Source: Burkholderiales bacterium (lineage in GTDB: Bacteria > Pseudomonadota > Gammaproteobacteria > Burkholderiales > Burkholderiaceae_C). From it: a DNA stretch of 44,369 bases. The stretch lies in NCBI GenBank assembly GCA_003963005.1, contig RXJW01000089.1:1-44369 (forward strand), in the 5' to 3' direction. Each line of letters starts with the position of its first letter. The first letter of the stretch is position 1. This document shows, in pieces, positions 36,516 to 44,369 of the stretch. A program made the translations under genes and the position numbers. Below the pieces are notes generated by a model. That model was not told where the DNA came from, did not search any database, and saw only the letters and a program-made list of their open reading frames with translations.

Positions 36516-36902
36516 ATGGCATACAGCGACAAGGTCGTCGACCACTACGAGAACCCCCGCAACGTCGGTAACTTCGACAAGGGCGATGAGGACGTCGGCA
36601 CCGGCATGGTCGGCGCGCCGGCCTGCGGCGATGTGATGAAGCTGCAGATCAAGGTCAACCCCGCCACTGGCAAGATCGAAGACGCGAAGTTCAAGACCTA
36701 CGGCTGCGGCTCGGCCATCGCGTCCAGCTCGCTCGTGACCGAGTGGGTCAAGGGCAAGACGCTGGACGAGGCCCTGACGATCAAGAACACGCAGATCGCC
36801 GAAGAGCTCGCGCTGCCGCCGGTCAAGATCCACTGCTCCATCCTGGCCGAAGACGCCATCAAGGCCGCCGTGGACGACTACCGCGCCAAGCACGCGTCCT
36901 GA
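36516..36902 (+). CDS. iscU: Fe-S cluster scaffold IscU
   Basis: The scaffold on which [2Fe-2S] and [4Fe-4S] clusters are built, 128 residues. The three ligand cysteines are Cys37 (GAPACGD), Cys64 (TYGCGSA) and Cys107 (KIHCSIL), and Asp39 is present. The LPPVK motif (100-104) is the HscA binding site. An AGGAG ribosome site lies six bases before the ATG, 18 bases after iscS. Confidence 0.98.
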   Translation: MAYSDKVVDHYENPRNVGNFDKGDEDVGTGMVGAPACGDVMKLQIKVNPATGKIEDAKFKTYGCGSAIASSSLVTEWVKGKTLDEALTIKNTQIAEELALPPVKIHCSILAEDAIKAAVDDYRAKHAS

Positions 36903-36906
36903 GGCC

Positions 36907-37230
36907 ATGTCCGTCACCCTGACCGAAGCCGCGGCGCGGCACGTCAAGCGCTACATCGCCAAGCGCGGCAAGGGCGTGGGCGTGCGCCTGGGCGTCAAGA
37001 CGACGGGCTGTTCGGGCCTGGCCTACAAGCTGGAATACGCCGACGAGGTGGCGCCCGAGGACGTGATCTTCGAGGGTCACGAGGTCAAGATCCTGATCGA
37101 CCCCAAGAGCCTGCCTTACCTCGACGGCACCGAGCTGGACTTCGTCCGCGAGGGCCTGAACGAAGGCTTCAAGTTCCGCAATCCGCGTGAGAAGGACCGC
37201 TGCGGCTGCGGCGAGTCGTTCCGCGTGTGA
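36907..37230 (+). CDS. iscA: A-type Fe-S carrier IscA
   Basis: A 107-residue carrier that takes iron or clusters to target proteins. The three conserved cysteines are Cys35 (TTGCSGL) and Cys99/Cys101 (RCGCGESF). It follows iscU after four bases. A terminator-like hairpin lies 20 bases after its stop, before hscB. Confidence 0.98.
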   Translation: MSVTLTEAAARHVKRYIAKRGKGVGVRLGVKTTGCSGLAYKLEYADEVAPEDVIFEGHEVKILIDPKSLPYLDGTELDFVREGLNEGFKFRNPREKDRCGCGESFRV

Positions 37231-37250
37231 CCGACAGGGACGCTTCCCCG

Positions 37251-37280
37251 AGCGCGGCACCGTCCGCGCTTTTTGCTTTT
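37251..37280 (+). terminator. Terminator or attenuator between iscA and hscB
   Basis: A perfect 7-bp stem, AGCGCGG (37251-37257) and CCGCGCT (37264-37270), with a 6-base loop runs into TTTTTGCTTTT. The hscB ATG is 12 bases beyond. It looks like a working intrinsic terminator and would lower expression of hscBA-fdx relative to iscRSUA. Confidence 0.8.
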
Positions 37281-37291
37281 CTCCACGCCCC

Positions 37292-37810
37292 ATGCGCCTG
37301 ACCGACAACGACTTCCAGCTCTTCGGCCTGCCCGAGACGCAGGCCCAGGCGCGCGCCGACATCGACGCGCGCTGGAAGGCGCTGCAGGCCGAGGTGCACC
37401 CGGACCGCTTCGCGTCGGAAGGCGCTGCGGCCCAACGCGTGGCGATGCAGTGGGCGATGCGCGTCAACGAGGCCTACCAACGCCTGAAAGACCCGCTCAA
37501 GCGTGCCGCCTACCTCTGCGAGCTGCGCGGTGCAGCGGTCCAGGCCGAGAACAACACGCAGATGCCAGCCGCCTTCCTGATGCAGCAGATGGAGTGGCGG
37601 GAGGCCCTGGACGAGGCGCGGGACGAATCTGCGCTCGAGGCTCTGGATGACGACGCCTTGACCGCCGAATCCGCCGCGCTGGCCCAGGTGCAGGAATTGC
37701 TCGACAACCACAACGACGCGCCGGCTGCCGCCGCGCAGGTGAGGGCGCTGATGTTCATCCAGCGTTTCCGCGCCGATATCGACCAGCGCCTCGCCGCGCT
37801 CGACGCCTGA
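37292..37810 (+). CDS. hscB: J-domain co-chaperone HscB
   Basis: Brings IscU to HscA and stimulates its ATPase, 172 residues. The J-domain carries HPD at 36-38 (AEVHPDRF), and the C-terminal helical half binds IscU. The ATG at 37292 was chosen over a longer frame running back into iscA, because [14 protein letters not shown] is the family start. Its stop overlaps the hscA start (TGATG). Confidence 0.96.
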   Translation: MRLTDNDFQLFGLPETQAQARADIDARWKALQAEVHPDRFASEGAAAQRVAMQWAMRVNEAYQRLKDPLKRAAYLCELRGAAVQAENNTQMPAAFLMQQMEWREALDEARDESALEALDDDALTAESAALAQVQELLDNHNDAPAAAAQVRALMFIQRFRADIDQRLAALDA

Positions 37811-39654
37811 TGGCCCTCCTTCAAATCTCCGAACCGGGCGCCTCGCCCGACCCGCACCAGCGCCGCATCGCGGTGGGCATCGACCTCGGCACGACGCACT
37901 CGCTCGTCGCCGCAGTCCGTCACGGCGTGGCGGAATGCCTGCCCGACGAGCATGGGCGCGTGATCCTGCCGTCTGCCGTGCGCTACCTGCCCGAAGGCCG
38001 CCGGCAGATCGGTGCCGACGCGCTGGCTGCGCAGGCCGAAGACCCGGAGCACACCATCGTCTCGGTGAAGCGCTTCATGGGCCGCAGCCTGGCGGACATC
38101 GCCAACCGTGAGCAGCTGCCCTATCAGTTCGAGGACCGCCCGGGCATGCTTGGTATCGCCACGCGCGACGGCGTGAAGAGCCCGGTGGAGGTGTCGGCCG
38201 AGATCCTGGCCACGCTGCGCTTCCGCGCCGAGGACAGCTTCCTGGACGATCTCTTCGGTGCGGTCATCACCGTGCCGGCCTACTTCGATGACGCCCAGCG
38301 CCAGGCCACCAAGGATGCCGCCGAGCTGGCCGGCCTGAAGGTGCTGCGCCTGATCAACGAGCCCACGGCGGCGGCGATCGCCTACGGCCTGGACAACGCC
38401 AGCGAAGGCCTCTACGCCGTCTACGACCTTGGCGGCGGCACCTTCGACATCTCCCTGCTGCGCCTGACCCGCGGCGTGTTCGAGGTGGTGGCCACGGGCG
38501 GCGATGCAGCCCTCGGTGGCGATGACTTCGACCGCCTGCTGGCCGACTGGGCGCTGGCCGGGCGCACGCTCACGTCCGCGCACGACAAGCGCGCGGTGCT
38601 CGTGGCCGCCCGTGCGGCCAAGGAGGCCCTGTCGGGCGCGGACTCGACGGAGCTGGTCGCCGCATTGGACGGGGGCGAACTCCGTGTCGCCGTGACGCGT
38701 GCGCAGTTCGAGGAATTGGCCCAACCGCTGGTCGCCAAGACGCTGTCCGCCGTCAAGCGCGTGCTGCGCGACGCGAAGGTCAAGCCTGCCGACGTGCAGG
38801 GCGCCGTCATGGTGGGCGGCTCGACCCGCATGCCGGTCGTGCGCCGCGCGGTCAGCGAGTTGTTTGGCCGCGAAGTGCTCACCAACCTGAACCCCGACGA
38901 AGTCGTCGCCCTGGGCGCAGCCATCCAGGCGAACCAGCTTGCCGGCAACGCGGCGGATGGCGAGATCCTGCTGCTGGACGTGATCCCGCTGTCGCTCGGT
39001 CTTGAGACCATGGGCGGCCTGGTCGAGCGCGTCATCGAGCGCAATTCGACGATTCCCGTGGCCAAGGCCCAGGACTTCACGACCTTCAAGGACGGCCAGA
39101 CGGCCCTGGCCGTGCACGTGGTGCAGGGCGAGCGGGAGCTGGTCAGCGACTGCCGGTCGCTGGCGCGCTTCGAGCTGCGTGGCATCCCGCCGATGGCCGC
39201 GGGCGCCGCGCGCATCCGCGTGAGCTTCCAGGTCGATGCGGATGGCCTGCTGAGCGTGTCGGCCCAGGAGCTGACGTCCGGCGTGCAGGCCGCGATCACG
39301 GTCAAGCCGAGCTACGGCCTGTCGGACGACCAGATCGCCGGCATGCTGAAGGACGGCTTCGCCAGTGCCGAGGTCGACATGGCGGCGCGCAAATTGCGCG
39401 AGGCGCGCGTGGAGGCCGAGCGCATGGTGCTCGCCACCCGCAGTGCCCTGGCGGCTGACGGTGATCTGCTGCCGACCGAGGAGCGCGCGGCACTGGAGGC
39501 CCGCCTGAGTGCCTTGGCCGCCATGGCCGACGACGCCGACGCCATCGAAGCGGCCACCCAGGCGCTGGCCGAGGCCACCGAAGGCTTCGCCGCCGAACGC
39601 ATGAACCGCTCCATCGCCCGCGCCCTGACCGGCCGCGACGTGAGCCAGCTCTGA
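37810..39654 (+). CDS. hscA: Hsp70-type chaperone HscA
   Basis: A specialised Hsp70 that, with HscB, drives cluster transfer from IscU. At 614 residues it is close to E. coli HscA (616). Phosphate-binding segments are [27 protein letters not shown] and [13 protein letters not shown]. The C-terminal half holds the substrate domain ([18 protein letters not shown]) and a helical lid. It overlaps the hscB stop by one base. Confidence 0.97.
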   Translation: MALLQISEPGASPDPHQRRIAVGIDLGTTHSLVAAVRHGVAECLPDEHGRVILPSAVRYLPEGRRQIGADALAAQAEDPEHTIVSVKRFMGRSLADIANREQLPYQFEDRPGMLGIATRDGVKSPVEVSAEILATLRFRAEDSFLDDLFGAVITVPAYFDDAQRQATKDAAELAGLKVLRLINEPTAAAIAYGLDNASEGLYAVYDLGGGTFDISLLRLTRGVFEVVATGGDAALGGDDFDRLLADWALAGRTLTSAHDKRAVLVAARAAKEALSGADSTELVAALDGGELRVAVTRAQFEELAQPLVAKTLSAVKRVLRDAKVKPADVQGAVMVGGSTRMPVVRRAVSELFGREVLTNLNPDEVVALGAAIQANQLAGNAADGEILLLDVIPLSLGLETMGGLVERVIERNSTIPVAKAQDFTTFKDGQTALAVHVVQGERELVSDCRSLARFELRGIPPMAAGAARIRVSFQVDADGLLSVSAQELTSGVQAAITVKPSYGLSDDQIAGMLKDGFASAEVDMAARKLREARVEAERMVLATRSALAADGDLLPTEERAALEARLSALAAMADDADAIEAATQALAEATEGFAAERMNRSIARALTGRDVSQL

Positions 39655-39662
39655 GATTGCCC

Positions 39663-40001
39663 ATGCCCGTCATCACCATCCTGCCGCACGCCGAGTACTG
39701 CCCCGAGGGCGCCACCGTGACGGCCGAGCCCGGCTCGTCCATCTGCGAGGCGCTGCTGGCGCATCACATCGAGATCGAGCATGCCTGCGACCAGGTGTGC
39801 GCCTGCACCACCTGCCATGTGGTCGTGCGCCAAGGCGCTCGGTCGCTGTCCGAGATGCAGGAGGACGAAGAAGACATGCTCGACCGCGCCTGGGGTCTGG
39901 AGCCCGACTCGCGCCTGTCCTGCCAGGCCATCCTGCGCCAGCAGGACATCACGATCGAGATCCCGAAGTACTCCATCAACCACGCGAAAGAGGGCAAGTG
40001 A
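39663..40001 (+). CDS. fdx: [2Fe-2S] ferredoxin of the isc operon
   Basis: Supplies electrons for cluster assembly, 112 residues. Cluster ligands are Cys42, Cys48, Cys51 (in [15 protein letters not shown]) and Cys87 (RLSCQAIL), the same numbers as in E. coli Fdx, with the extra Cys46 also present. The acidic helix [11 protein letters not shown] follows. The ATG at 39663 is used; a TTG two codons earlier is unlikely. No iscX follows. Instead the stop overlaps the tsaD GTG start. Confidence 0.96.
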   Translation: MPVITILPHAEYCPEGATVTAEPGSSICEALLAHHIEIEHACDQVCACTTCHVVVRQGARSLSEMQEDEEDMLDRAWGLEPDSRLSCQAILRQQDITIEIPKYSINHAKEGK

Positions 40002-41038
40002 AGCCCACGCGCATCCTCGGCTTCGAATCGTCGTGTGACGAAACGGGCGTCGCGCTCGTCGAGCTGGCGGGCGATGCCCCGCCGCACTTGGTGGCGCAGG
40101 CCCTGCACAGCCAGATCGCGATGCACCAGGCCTACGGTGGCGTGGTGCCGGAGCTGGCCTCGCGGGACCATGTGCGGCGCGTGCTGCCGCTGACGCGGGA
40201 AGTGCTGGGCCAGGCGGGGCTGGCGCTGCAGGACGTCGATCTGGTCGCGTACACGCAGGGCCCGGGCTTGGCCGGTGCCTTGCTGGTGGGGGCGGGCGTG
40301 GCCGTGTCGCTTGCCGCGGCGCTGGATGTGCCGGCGCTGCCGATCCATCACCTGGAAGGCCATTTGCTGTCGCCCTTCCTGTCTGCCGACCCGCCGGAGT
40401 TCCCCTTCGTGGCGCTGCTGGTCAGCGGCGGGCACACGCAGCTCATGCGCGTCACCGCCGTGGGCAGCTACGAGATCCTCGGCGAAACCATCGACGATGC
40501 CGCCGGCGAAGCTTTCGACAAGAGCGCCAAGCTGCTCGGCCTGCCTTACCCGGGCGGCCCGCATCTGGCGCGCCTGGCCGAGTTCGGCAATCCCGAGGCC
40601 TACGAGCTGCCGCGCCCGCTGCTGCACAGTGGAAAGCCCGACTTCAGCTTTGCAGGCCTCAAGACGGCCGTGCTGACCCAGGTGAAGAAGGTCGGCGACA
40701 GCCCGTGCGAGCAAACGCGTGCCGATCTGGCCGCGTCCACGCAGGCGGCGATCGTCGACGTGCTGGTGAAGAAGTCGCTGCTGGCGCTCAAGACGACAGG
40801 CCTGAAGCGCCTCGTGGTGGCGGGTGGCGTGGGCGCGAACGCCCGACTGCGCGGGCATCTCAACACGGCCTGCGCCAAGCGGGGCGTTCGGGTCCACTAC
40901 CCCGAGCTGTCGCTGTGCACCGACAACGGCGCCATGATCGCGATGGCAGCCGCGCTGCGGGTGCAACGCGGCATGGCGCAGCCGCGGCGCGACGGGGGCT
41001 TCGAGGTTCGCCCCCGCTGGGACCTGGCAGCGGCTTAG
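39998..41038 (+). CDS. tsaD: tRNA N6-threonylcarbamoyladenosine transferase TsaD
   Basis: The catalytic subunit that places threonylcarbamoyl on A37 of ANN-decoding tRNAs, 346 residues. Metal-binding histidines lie in [17 protein letters not shown] and the IHHLEGHL segment, followed by SGGHTQLM and the ASKH-fold ATP site [16 protein letters not shown] with CTDNGAMIA. It starts at GTG, overlapping the fdx stop (GTGA), which makes it the last gene of the isc transcript. TsaB, C and E are not in the window. It ends in a four-base tail-to-tail overlap with the small heat-shock gene. Confidence 0.97.
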   Translation: MKPTRILGFESSCDETGVALVELAGDAPPHLVAQALHSQIAMHQAYGGVVPELASRDHVRRVLPLTREVLGQAGLALQDVDLVAYTQGPGLAGALLVGAGVAVSLAAALDVPALPIHHLEGHLLSPFLSADPPEFPFVALLVSGGHTQLMRVTAVGSYEILGETIDDAAGEAFDKSAKLLGLPYPGGPHLARLAEFGNPEAYELPRPLLHSGKPDFSFAGLKTAVLTQVKKVGDSPCEQTRADLAASTQAAIVDVLVKKSLLALKTTGLKRLVVAGGVGANARLRGHLNTACAKRGVRVHYPELSLCTDNGAMIAMAAALRVQRGMAQPRRDGGFEVRPRWDLAAA

Positions 41039-41469
41039 TTGACCGTCAGCTGGCTGCCCGTCGTGGCGCCGCGCTTGGCGAGCTTGAGCGTCAGCACACC
41101 GTGTTCGAGGCTGGCGCTCGAGTCGCTCTGGCTGATCTCCTGGGGCAGTGTGAACGTGCGCGAATACCGGTTGACGGTGCGCTCGCGGTAGATCACGCGC
41201 TCGCCGTCCTTCTTTTCGTCGTCCTTGCGCTGCTCGGCGTCGATGCTGATGCGGCGGCCATCGATGTTGACCTTCACGGCCTCTTTGGCGACGCCCGGCA
41301 TGTCGAGCTTGACGGTGTAGCTGGTCTCGGATTCGCTCACATCGAGCGCCGGGCTGCGCAGCGTGGCGGCGTTTCCGTCGCGGCTGTCGCCGAAGAAGCT
41401 GTCATCGAAGAAACGGTCCAGCGTGCGGGACAGGTCGGACAGGTTGCGGTTCACGGGAACGAGGAACAT
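41035..41469 (-). CDS. Small heat-shock protein (Hsp20/alpha-crystallin family)
   Basis: An ATP-independent holdase, 144 residues. The N-terminal region [23 protein letters not shown] precedes an alpha-crystallin domain running from [21 protein letters not shown] to [12 protein letters not shown] (the A-x-L-x-x-G-V-L-type motif is seen as [10 protein letters not shown]). The start at 41469 has GGAG six bases upstream. An ATG at 41481 would add METT but lacks a site. A sigma32-like promoter lies about 65 bases upstream. It overlaps the end of tsaD by four bases on the other strand. Confidence 0.94.
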   Translation of the reverse strand: MFLVPVNRNLSDLSRTLDRFFDDSFFGDSRDGNAATLRSPALDVSESETSYTVKLDMPGVAKEAVKVNIDGRRISIDAEQRKDDEKKDGERVIYRERTVNRYSRTFTLPQEISQSDSSASLEHGVLTLKLAKRGATTGSQLTVN

Positions 41470-41533
41470 GGTGGTCTCCATCAAGAGGCTGACGCTGCTC
41501 GGCTGGGGTCGGGAGCAGCACCCGATGAGCCCA

Positions 41534-41561
41534 AGCTGGGCGCGCGGAATCAGCGTTCAAG
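41534..41561 (-). promoter_or_regulatory. Sigma32 (RpoH)-type heat-shock promoter
   Basis: On the minus strand, CTTGAAC (41555-41561) and GCCCAGCT (41534-41541) are separated by 13 bases. They match the RpoH pattern CTTGAAA-N13-CCCCATNT at 6 of 7 and 5 of 7 fixed positions. It is placed correctly for the Hsp20 gene. Confidence 0.65.
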
Positions 41562-41709
41562 AGGGCGATCGGGCCGGTTTGACCGAAGTCACATGAACGG
41601 TGGGCAAGGGCGGGGGAGGGGCTTGAAAACGGCGGCAGCGCCAACAAGTCCGCCGTTTCGCCCGGGGCATGCACGCTCTCGCAGTGCCGGCTGCCCGGGT
41701 CGATTCAGC

Positions 41710-41715
41710 TATACT
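41710..41715 (+). promoter_or_regulatory. -10 element of the rpsO promoter
   Basis: TATACT, one mismatch from the consensus. The -35 region about 17 bases upstream is GC-rich and poor. Transcription from about 41722 would give an rpsO leader of some 155 bases. The rest of the 400-base gap 41485-41877 holds the Hsp20 promoter, a small hairpin CCCGGC-TT-GCCGGG (41734-41747) and the predicted pseudoknot. Confidence 0.6.
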
Positions 41716-41774
41716 CCGCAGGCTTTGCGCAATCCCGGCTTGCCGGGCGTGAGCGAATCACCAGCACGGCTCGG

Positions 41775-41822
41775 GGCGGTTTCCCCCGTGTCCGCAAGTC
41801 AACCTCCGGAAACCGTCTGCGG
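41775..41822 (+). promoter_or_regulatory. Predicted H-type pseudoknot in the rpsO leader
   Basis: CGGTTTCC (41777-41784) pairs perfectly with GGAAACCG (41808-41815), extended by G41776-U41816 and G41775-C41817 to 10 bp. The loop contains CCGCA (41792-41796), which can pair with TGCGG (41818-41822) directly after the stem. E. coli S15 represses its own mRNA through a pseudoknot, so this is a candidate S15 operator, though here it ends 55 bases before the ATG. Confidence 0.5.
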
Positions 41823-41877
41823 CAGCGCCACGCGTGCGTTCGCCCGGCCGGACTTCCGAAACCTTTTGGAAAACATC

Positions 41878-42147
41878 ATGTCCGTCGCCGATCTGAACAA
41901 GGCCGAAATCGTCAAGGCCAATGCCCGCAGCGCCAACGACACCGGTAGCCCGGAAGTCCAAGTCGCCCTGCTGACCGCTCGCATCAACGAGCTGACCCCC
42001 CACTTCAAGACCCACGCCAAGGATCACCACGGCCGCCGCGGTCTGCTGAAGATGGTCAACACCCGCAAGAGCCTGCTGGCCTACCTGAAGCGTGTGGACG
42101 CCGCCCGCTACACCGCCCTGATCGCCAAGCTGGGCCTGCGCAAGTAA
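41878..42147 (+). CDS. rpsO: 30S ribosomal protein S15
   Basis: Binds 16S rRNA at the three-way junction early in small-subunit assembly. At 89 residues it is the standard length. The rRNA-binding segments are [20 protein letters not shown] and [21 protein letters not shown], with the typical GLRK C-terminus. A weak GGA ribosome site lies upstream of the ATG. It is followed by two hairpins and then pnp, the widely conserved rpsO-pnp order. Confidence 0.98.
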   Translation: MSVADLNKAEIVKANARSANDTGSPEVQVALLTARINELTPHFKTHAKDHHGRRGLLKMVNTRKSLLAYLKRVDAARYTALIAKLGLRK

Positions 42148-42162
42148 TTCGCTGATATCCCT

Positions 42163-42202
42163 GAGGAGCCTGTCTGGTCCATTCGCCCAGTACAGGCTCT
42201 TC
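42163..42202 (+). terminator. Hairpin after rpsO (attenuator or processing site)
   Basis: GAGGAGCCTGT (42163-42173) pairs with ACAGGCTCTTC (42192-42202), 11 bp including one G-U. No T-run follows, so it is either a weak terminator or an mRNA end-stabilising/processing stem between rpsO and pnp. Confidence 0.55.
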
Positions 42203-42239
42203 GTCCATCTGCCGGAACCAAGCTGACGTGGTCACGGAT

Positions 42240-42274
42240 CATTCCAAGACGGCTTGCCGAGCCGCCCTGGAATG
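42240..42274 (+). promoter_or_regulatory. Stem-loop in the pnp leader, possible RNase III target
   Basis: CATTCCA (42240-42246) pairs with TGGAATG (42268-42274); inside, CGGCT and AGCCG form a second stem. In E. coli the pnp leader has an RNase III-cleaved duplex through which PNPase controls its own mRNA. The position here is comparable, but cleavage is inference. Confidence 0.45.
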
Positions 42275-42360
42275 GCATCTGGACCAAACCCAGCCTCGTT
42301 TCCGGTGTACCCCGGGTGACCTGCACTGACGCAGGCGCCCATCACAACCAGGAGATGAGC

Positions 42361-44369
42361 ATGTCCATGTTCAACAAGGTCACCAAGTCCTTCCAATGGG
42401 GCCGTCACAACGTCGTGCTGGAAACGGGTGAAGTCGCCCGCCAGTCGACCGGCGCCGTCGTCGTCAACATCGAAGGCACCGTCGTGCTGGCCACCGTGGT
42501 CGCCAAGACCGAAGCCAAGGCCGGTCAGGACTTCTTCCCGCTGACCGTCGACTACCTCGAGAAGACCTACGCGGCCGGCAAGATCCCCGGCAGCTTCTTC
42601 AAGCGCGAGGGCCGCCCCTCCGAGCACGAGACCCTCACCAGCCGCCTGATCGACCGCCCGATCCGCCCGCTGTTCCCGGAAGGCTTCTTCAACGAAGTCC
42701 AGGTCGTCATCCACGTCGTCAGCCTGAACCCTGAAGTGCAGGCCGACATCGCCGCCATGATCGGCACCTCGGCCGCCCTGGCCGTGTCCGGCATCCCGTT
42801 CAACGGCCCGATCGGCGCCGCCCGCGTGGGCTACGTCAACGGCGAGTACGTGCTGAACCCCAGCAAGACCGAACTGGCCAACAGCCAGATGGACCTGGTG
42901 GTCGCCGGCACGCAAGCCGCCGTGCTGATGGTCGAATCCGAGGCCTCGGGCCTGTCCGAAGAAGTCATGCTCGGCGCCGTGGTGTTCGGCCACGAGCAGG
43001 GCAATGTGGCCATCGCCGCGATCAACGAGCTCGTCAAGGAAGCCGGCAAGCCGGCCTGGAACTGGACGGCCCCCGCCAAGGACGAAGCCTTCATCGCCAA
43101 GGTCACGGCCCTGGCCGAAGGCCCGCTGCGCGAGGCCTACCAGATCCGCTCCAAGCAGGCCCGCACGCAAGCCTGCCGCACGGCTACCGCGAACGTCTTC
43201 GCCGCCCTGACCGCTGAAGGCGTGGCCTTCGACAAGGTCGAGGTGGAAGGCCTGCTGTTCGAGATCGAAGCCCGCATCGTGCGCAGCCAGATCCTGGCCG
43301 GCGAGCCGCGCATCGACGGCCGCGACACCCGCACCGTGCGCCCCATCGAAATCCGCAACGGCATCCTGCCGCGCACCCACGGTTCGGCCCTGTTCACCCG
43401 CGGTGAGACGCAGGCCCTGGTCATCGCCACGCTCGGCACCGACCGCGACGCCCAGCGCATCGACGCCCTGGACGGCGAGTTCGAAGACCGCTTCATGCTG
43501 CACTACAACATGCCCCCCTTCGCCACGGGCGAGACGGGCCGCGTGGGCAGCCCCAAGCGCCGCGAAATCGGCCACGGCCGCCTGGCCAAGCGCGCGCTCG
43601 TCGCCGTGCTGCCGAGCAAGGAAGAGTTCCCGTACTCGCTGCGCGTGGTGTCCGAGATCACCGAGTCCAACGGCTCCTCGTCGATGGCTTCGGTCTGCGG
43701 CGGCTGCCTGTCGCTGATGGACGCCGGCGTGCCCCTGAAGGCGCACGTCGCCGGCATCGCCATGGGCCTCATCAAGGACGGCAACCGCTTCGCCGTGCTG
43801 ACCGACATCCTGGGTGACGAAGATCACCTGGGCGACATGGACTTCAAGGTGGCCGGCACCTCCACCGGCATCACCGCCCTGCAGATGGACATCAAGATCC
43901 AGGGCATCACGAAGGAGATCATGCAGGTCGCGCTGGCCCAGGCCAAGGAAGCGCGTCTGCACATCCTGTCGAAGATGGTCGAGGCCATGGGCAGCGCCAA
44001 CACCGAGGTGTCGCAGTTCGCCCCGCGCCTGTACACCATGAAGATCAACCCCGAGAAGATCCGCGACGTGATCGGCAAGGGCGGCGCCACCATCCGCGCG
44101 CTGACCGAGGAGACCGGCACCACGATCGACATCGGCGAAGACGGCACCATCACGATCGCCTCGACCGATGCCGAGAAGGCGGAGGCCGCCAAGAAGCGCA
44201 TCGCCGAGATCACGGCCGAAGTGGAAGTGGGCAAGGTCTACGAAGGCCCGATCGTCAAGATCCTGGACTTCGGCGCCCTCGTGAACCTGCTCCCGGGCAA
44301 GGACGGCCTGCTGCACATCAGCCAGATCGCCCACCAGCGCGTCGAGAAGGTGACCGACTTCCTGCAGGA
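42361..44369 (+). CDS. pnp: Polyribonucleotide nucleotidyltransferase, partial (first 669 codons)
   Basis: A phosphorolytic 3'-5' exoribonuclease of the RNA degradosome. Two RNase PH domains are visible; the second contains [18 protein letters not shown] with active-site Asp residues. The KH domain follows at about 559-620 ([20 protein letters not shown]), and the S1 domain starts near 623 ([18 protein letters not shown]) and runs off the window end. An AGGAG site lies seven bases before the ATG at 42361. Another ATG at 42355 is too close to that site. Codon use is strongly biased, as expected for a highly expressed gene. Confidence 0.97.
   Translation, partial: MSMFNKVTKSFQWGRHNVVLETGEVARQSTGAVVVNIEGTVVLATVVAKTEAKAGQDFFPLTVDYLEKTYAAGKIPGSFFKREGRPSEHETLTSRLIDRPIRPLFPEGFFNEVQVVIHVVSLNPEVQADIAAMIGTSAALAVSGIPFNGPIGAARVGYVNGEYVLNPSKTELANSQMDLVVAGTQAAVLMVESEASGLSEEVMLGAVVFGHEQGNVAIAAINELVKEAGKPAWNWTAPAKDEAFIAKVTALAEGPLREAYQIRSKQARTQACRTATANVFAALTAEGVAFDKVEVEGLLFEIEARIVRSQILAGEPRIDGRDTRTVRPIEIRNGILPRTHGSALFTRGETQALVIATLGTDRDAQRIDALDGEFEDRFMLHYNMPPFATGETGRVGSPKRREIGHGRLAKRALVAVLPSKEEFPYSLRVVSEITESNGSSSMASVCGGCLSLMDAGVPLKAHVAGIAMGLIKDGNRFAVLTDILGDEDHLGDMDFKVAGTSTGITALQMDIKIQGITKEIMQVALAQAKEARLHILSKMVEAMGSANTEVSQFAPRLYTMKINPEKIRDVIGKGGATIRALTEETGTTIDIGEDGTITIASTDAEKAEAAKKRIAEITAEVEVGKVYEGPIVKILDFGALVNLLPGKDGLLHISQIAHQRVEKVTDFLQ

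Noticed and set aside
35244..36947. 567-codon open frame on the minus strand
   Set aside because: It is antisense to iscS and iscU and has no recognisable domain.
42232..44334. 700-codon open frame on the minus strand
   Set aside because: It is antisense to pnp and shows the same His/Asp/Gly-rich mirror composition, so it is treated as a shadow.

Overview
The window is GC-rich chromosomal DNA with densely packed genes. The gene content fits a betaproteobacterium of the order Burkholderiales, perhaps near the Rubrivivax/Leptothrix/Roseateles group (inference). Pointers are an intracellular Cys-type PHA depolymerase, zapB-zapA followed by a probable 6S RNA and an EVE-domain gene, an iscRSUA-hscBA-fdx operon, rpsO-pnp, and an E. 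coli-type argG. I saw no insertion sequence, phage, CRISPR, tRNA or rRNA, and no region whose composition suggests recent transfer.

Layout. 1-4153: 5' part of argG and a YaeQ-family gene (both minus), a secreted coiled-coil protein with its own terminator, and oligopeptidase A (prlC). 4177-8496 (minus): an arginine/ornithine-type ABC transporter in the order aotJ-Q-M-O-[66-aa ORF]-P. 8516-10209 (minus): trhO and a membrane-anchored alpha/beta hydrolase. 10234-22028: a two-component signalling island in two divergent arms. The minus arm holds two hybrid histidine kinases and an RpfG-like HD-GYP response regulator. The plus arm holds a receiver-kinase whose phospho-acceptor His is replaced by Gln, a UrtA/FmdD-like periplasmic binding protein, and a 1263-aa hybrid kinase with all relay domains. 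No DNA-binding regulator is encoded, so the visible output is cyclic-di-GMP hydrolysis. 22096-24282: Fur-box-controlled feoA-feoB. 24293-28964 (minus): secreted cyclophilin, an unrecognised 323-aa protein, TauE/SafE transporter, EVE-domain protein, probable 6S RNA, zapA, zapB-like gene and nth. 28991-32279 (minus): rsxB-like ferredoxin, phaZ and an aromatic/aspartate aminotransferase. 32410-34539: uvrB. 34604-41038: iscR promoter, iscR-S-U-A, an internal terminator-like hairpin, hscB-hscA-fdx, and tsaD joined to fdx by a GTGA overlap. 41035-44369: a small heat-shock protein with a sigma32-like promoter, then rpsO and the 5' part of pnp.

How it works together. Overlapping stop/start codons (ATGA or GTGA) are frequent and support translationally coupled units. 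The strongest lead for something undescribed is the signalling island at 10.2-22.0 kb. It combines a complete relay kinase with a binding protein, a probable pseudokinase, two hybrid kinases with degraded receiver or ATP-site residues, a C-terminal helical module shared by all three hybrid kinases, and an HD-GYP output. Other leads are the 66-aa ORF fitted with one-base gaps between aotO and aotP, a predicted pseudoknot in the rpsO leader resembling an S15 autoregulatory element, and a terminator-like hairpin dividing the isc operon.
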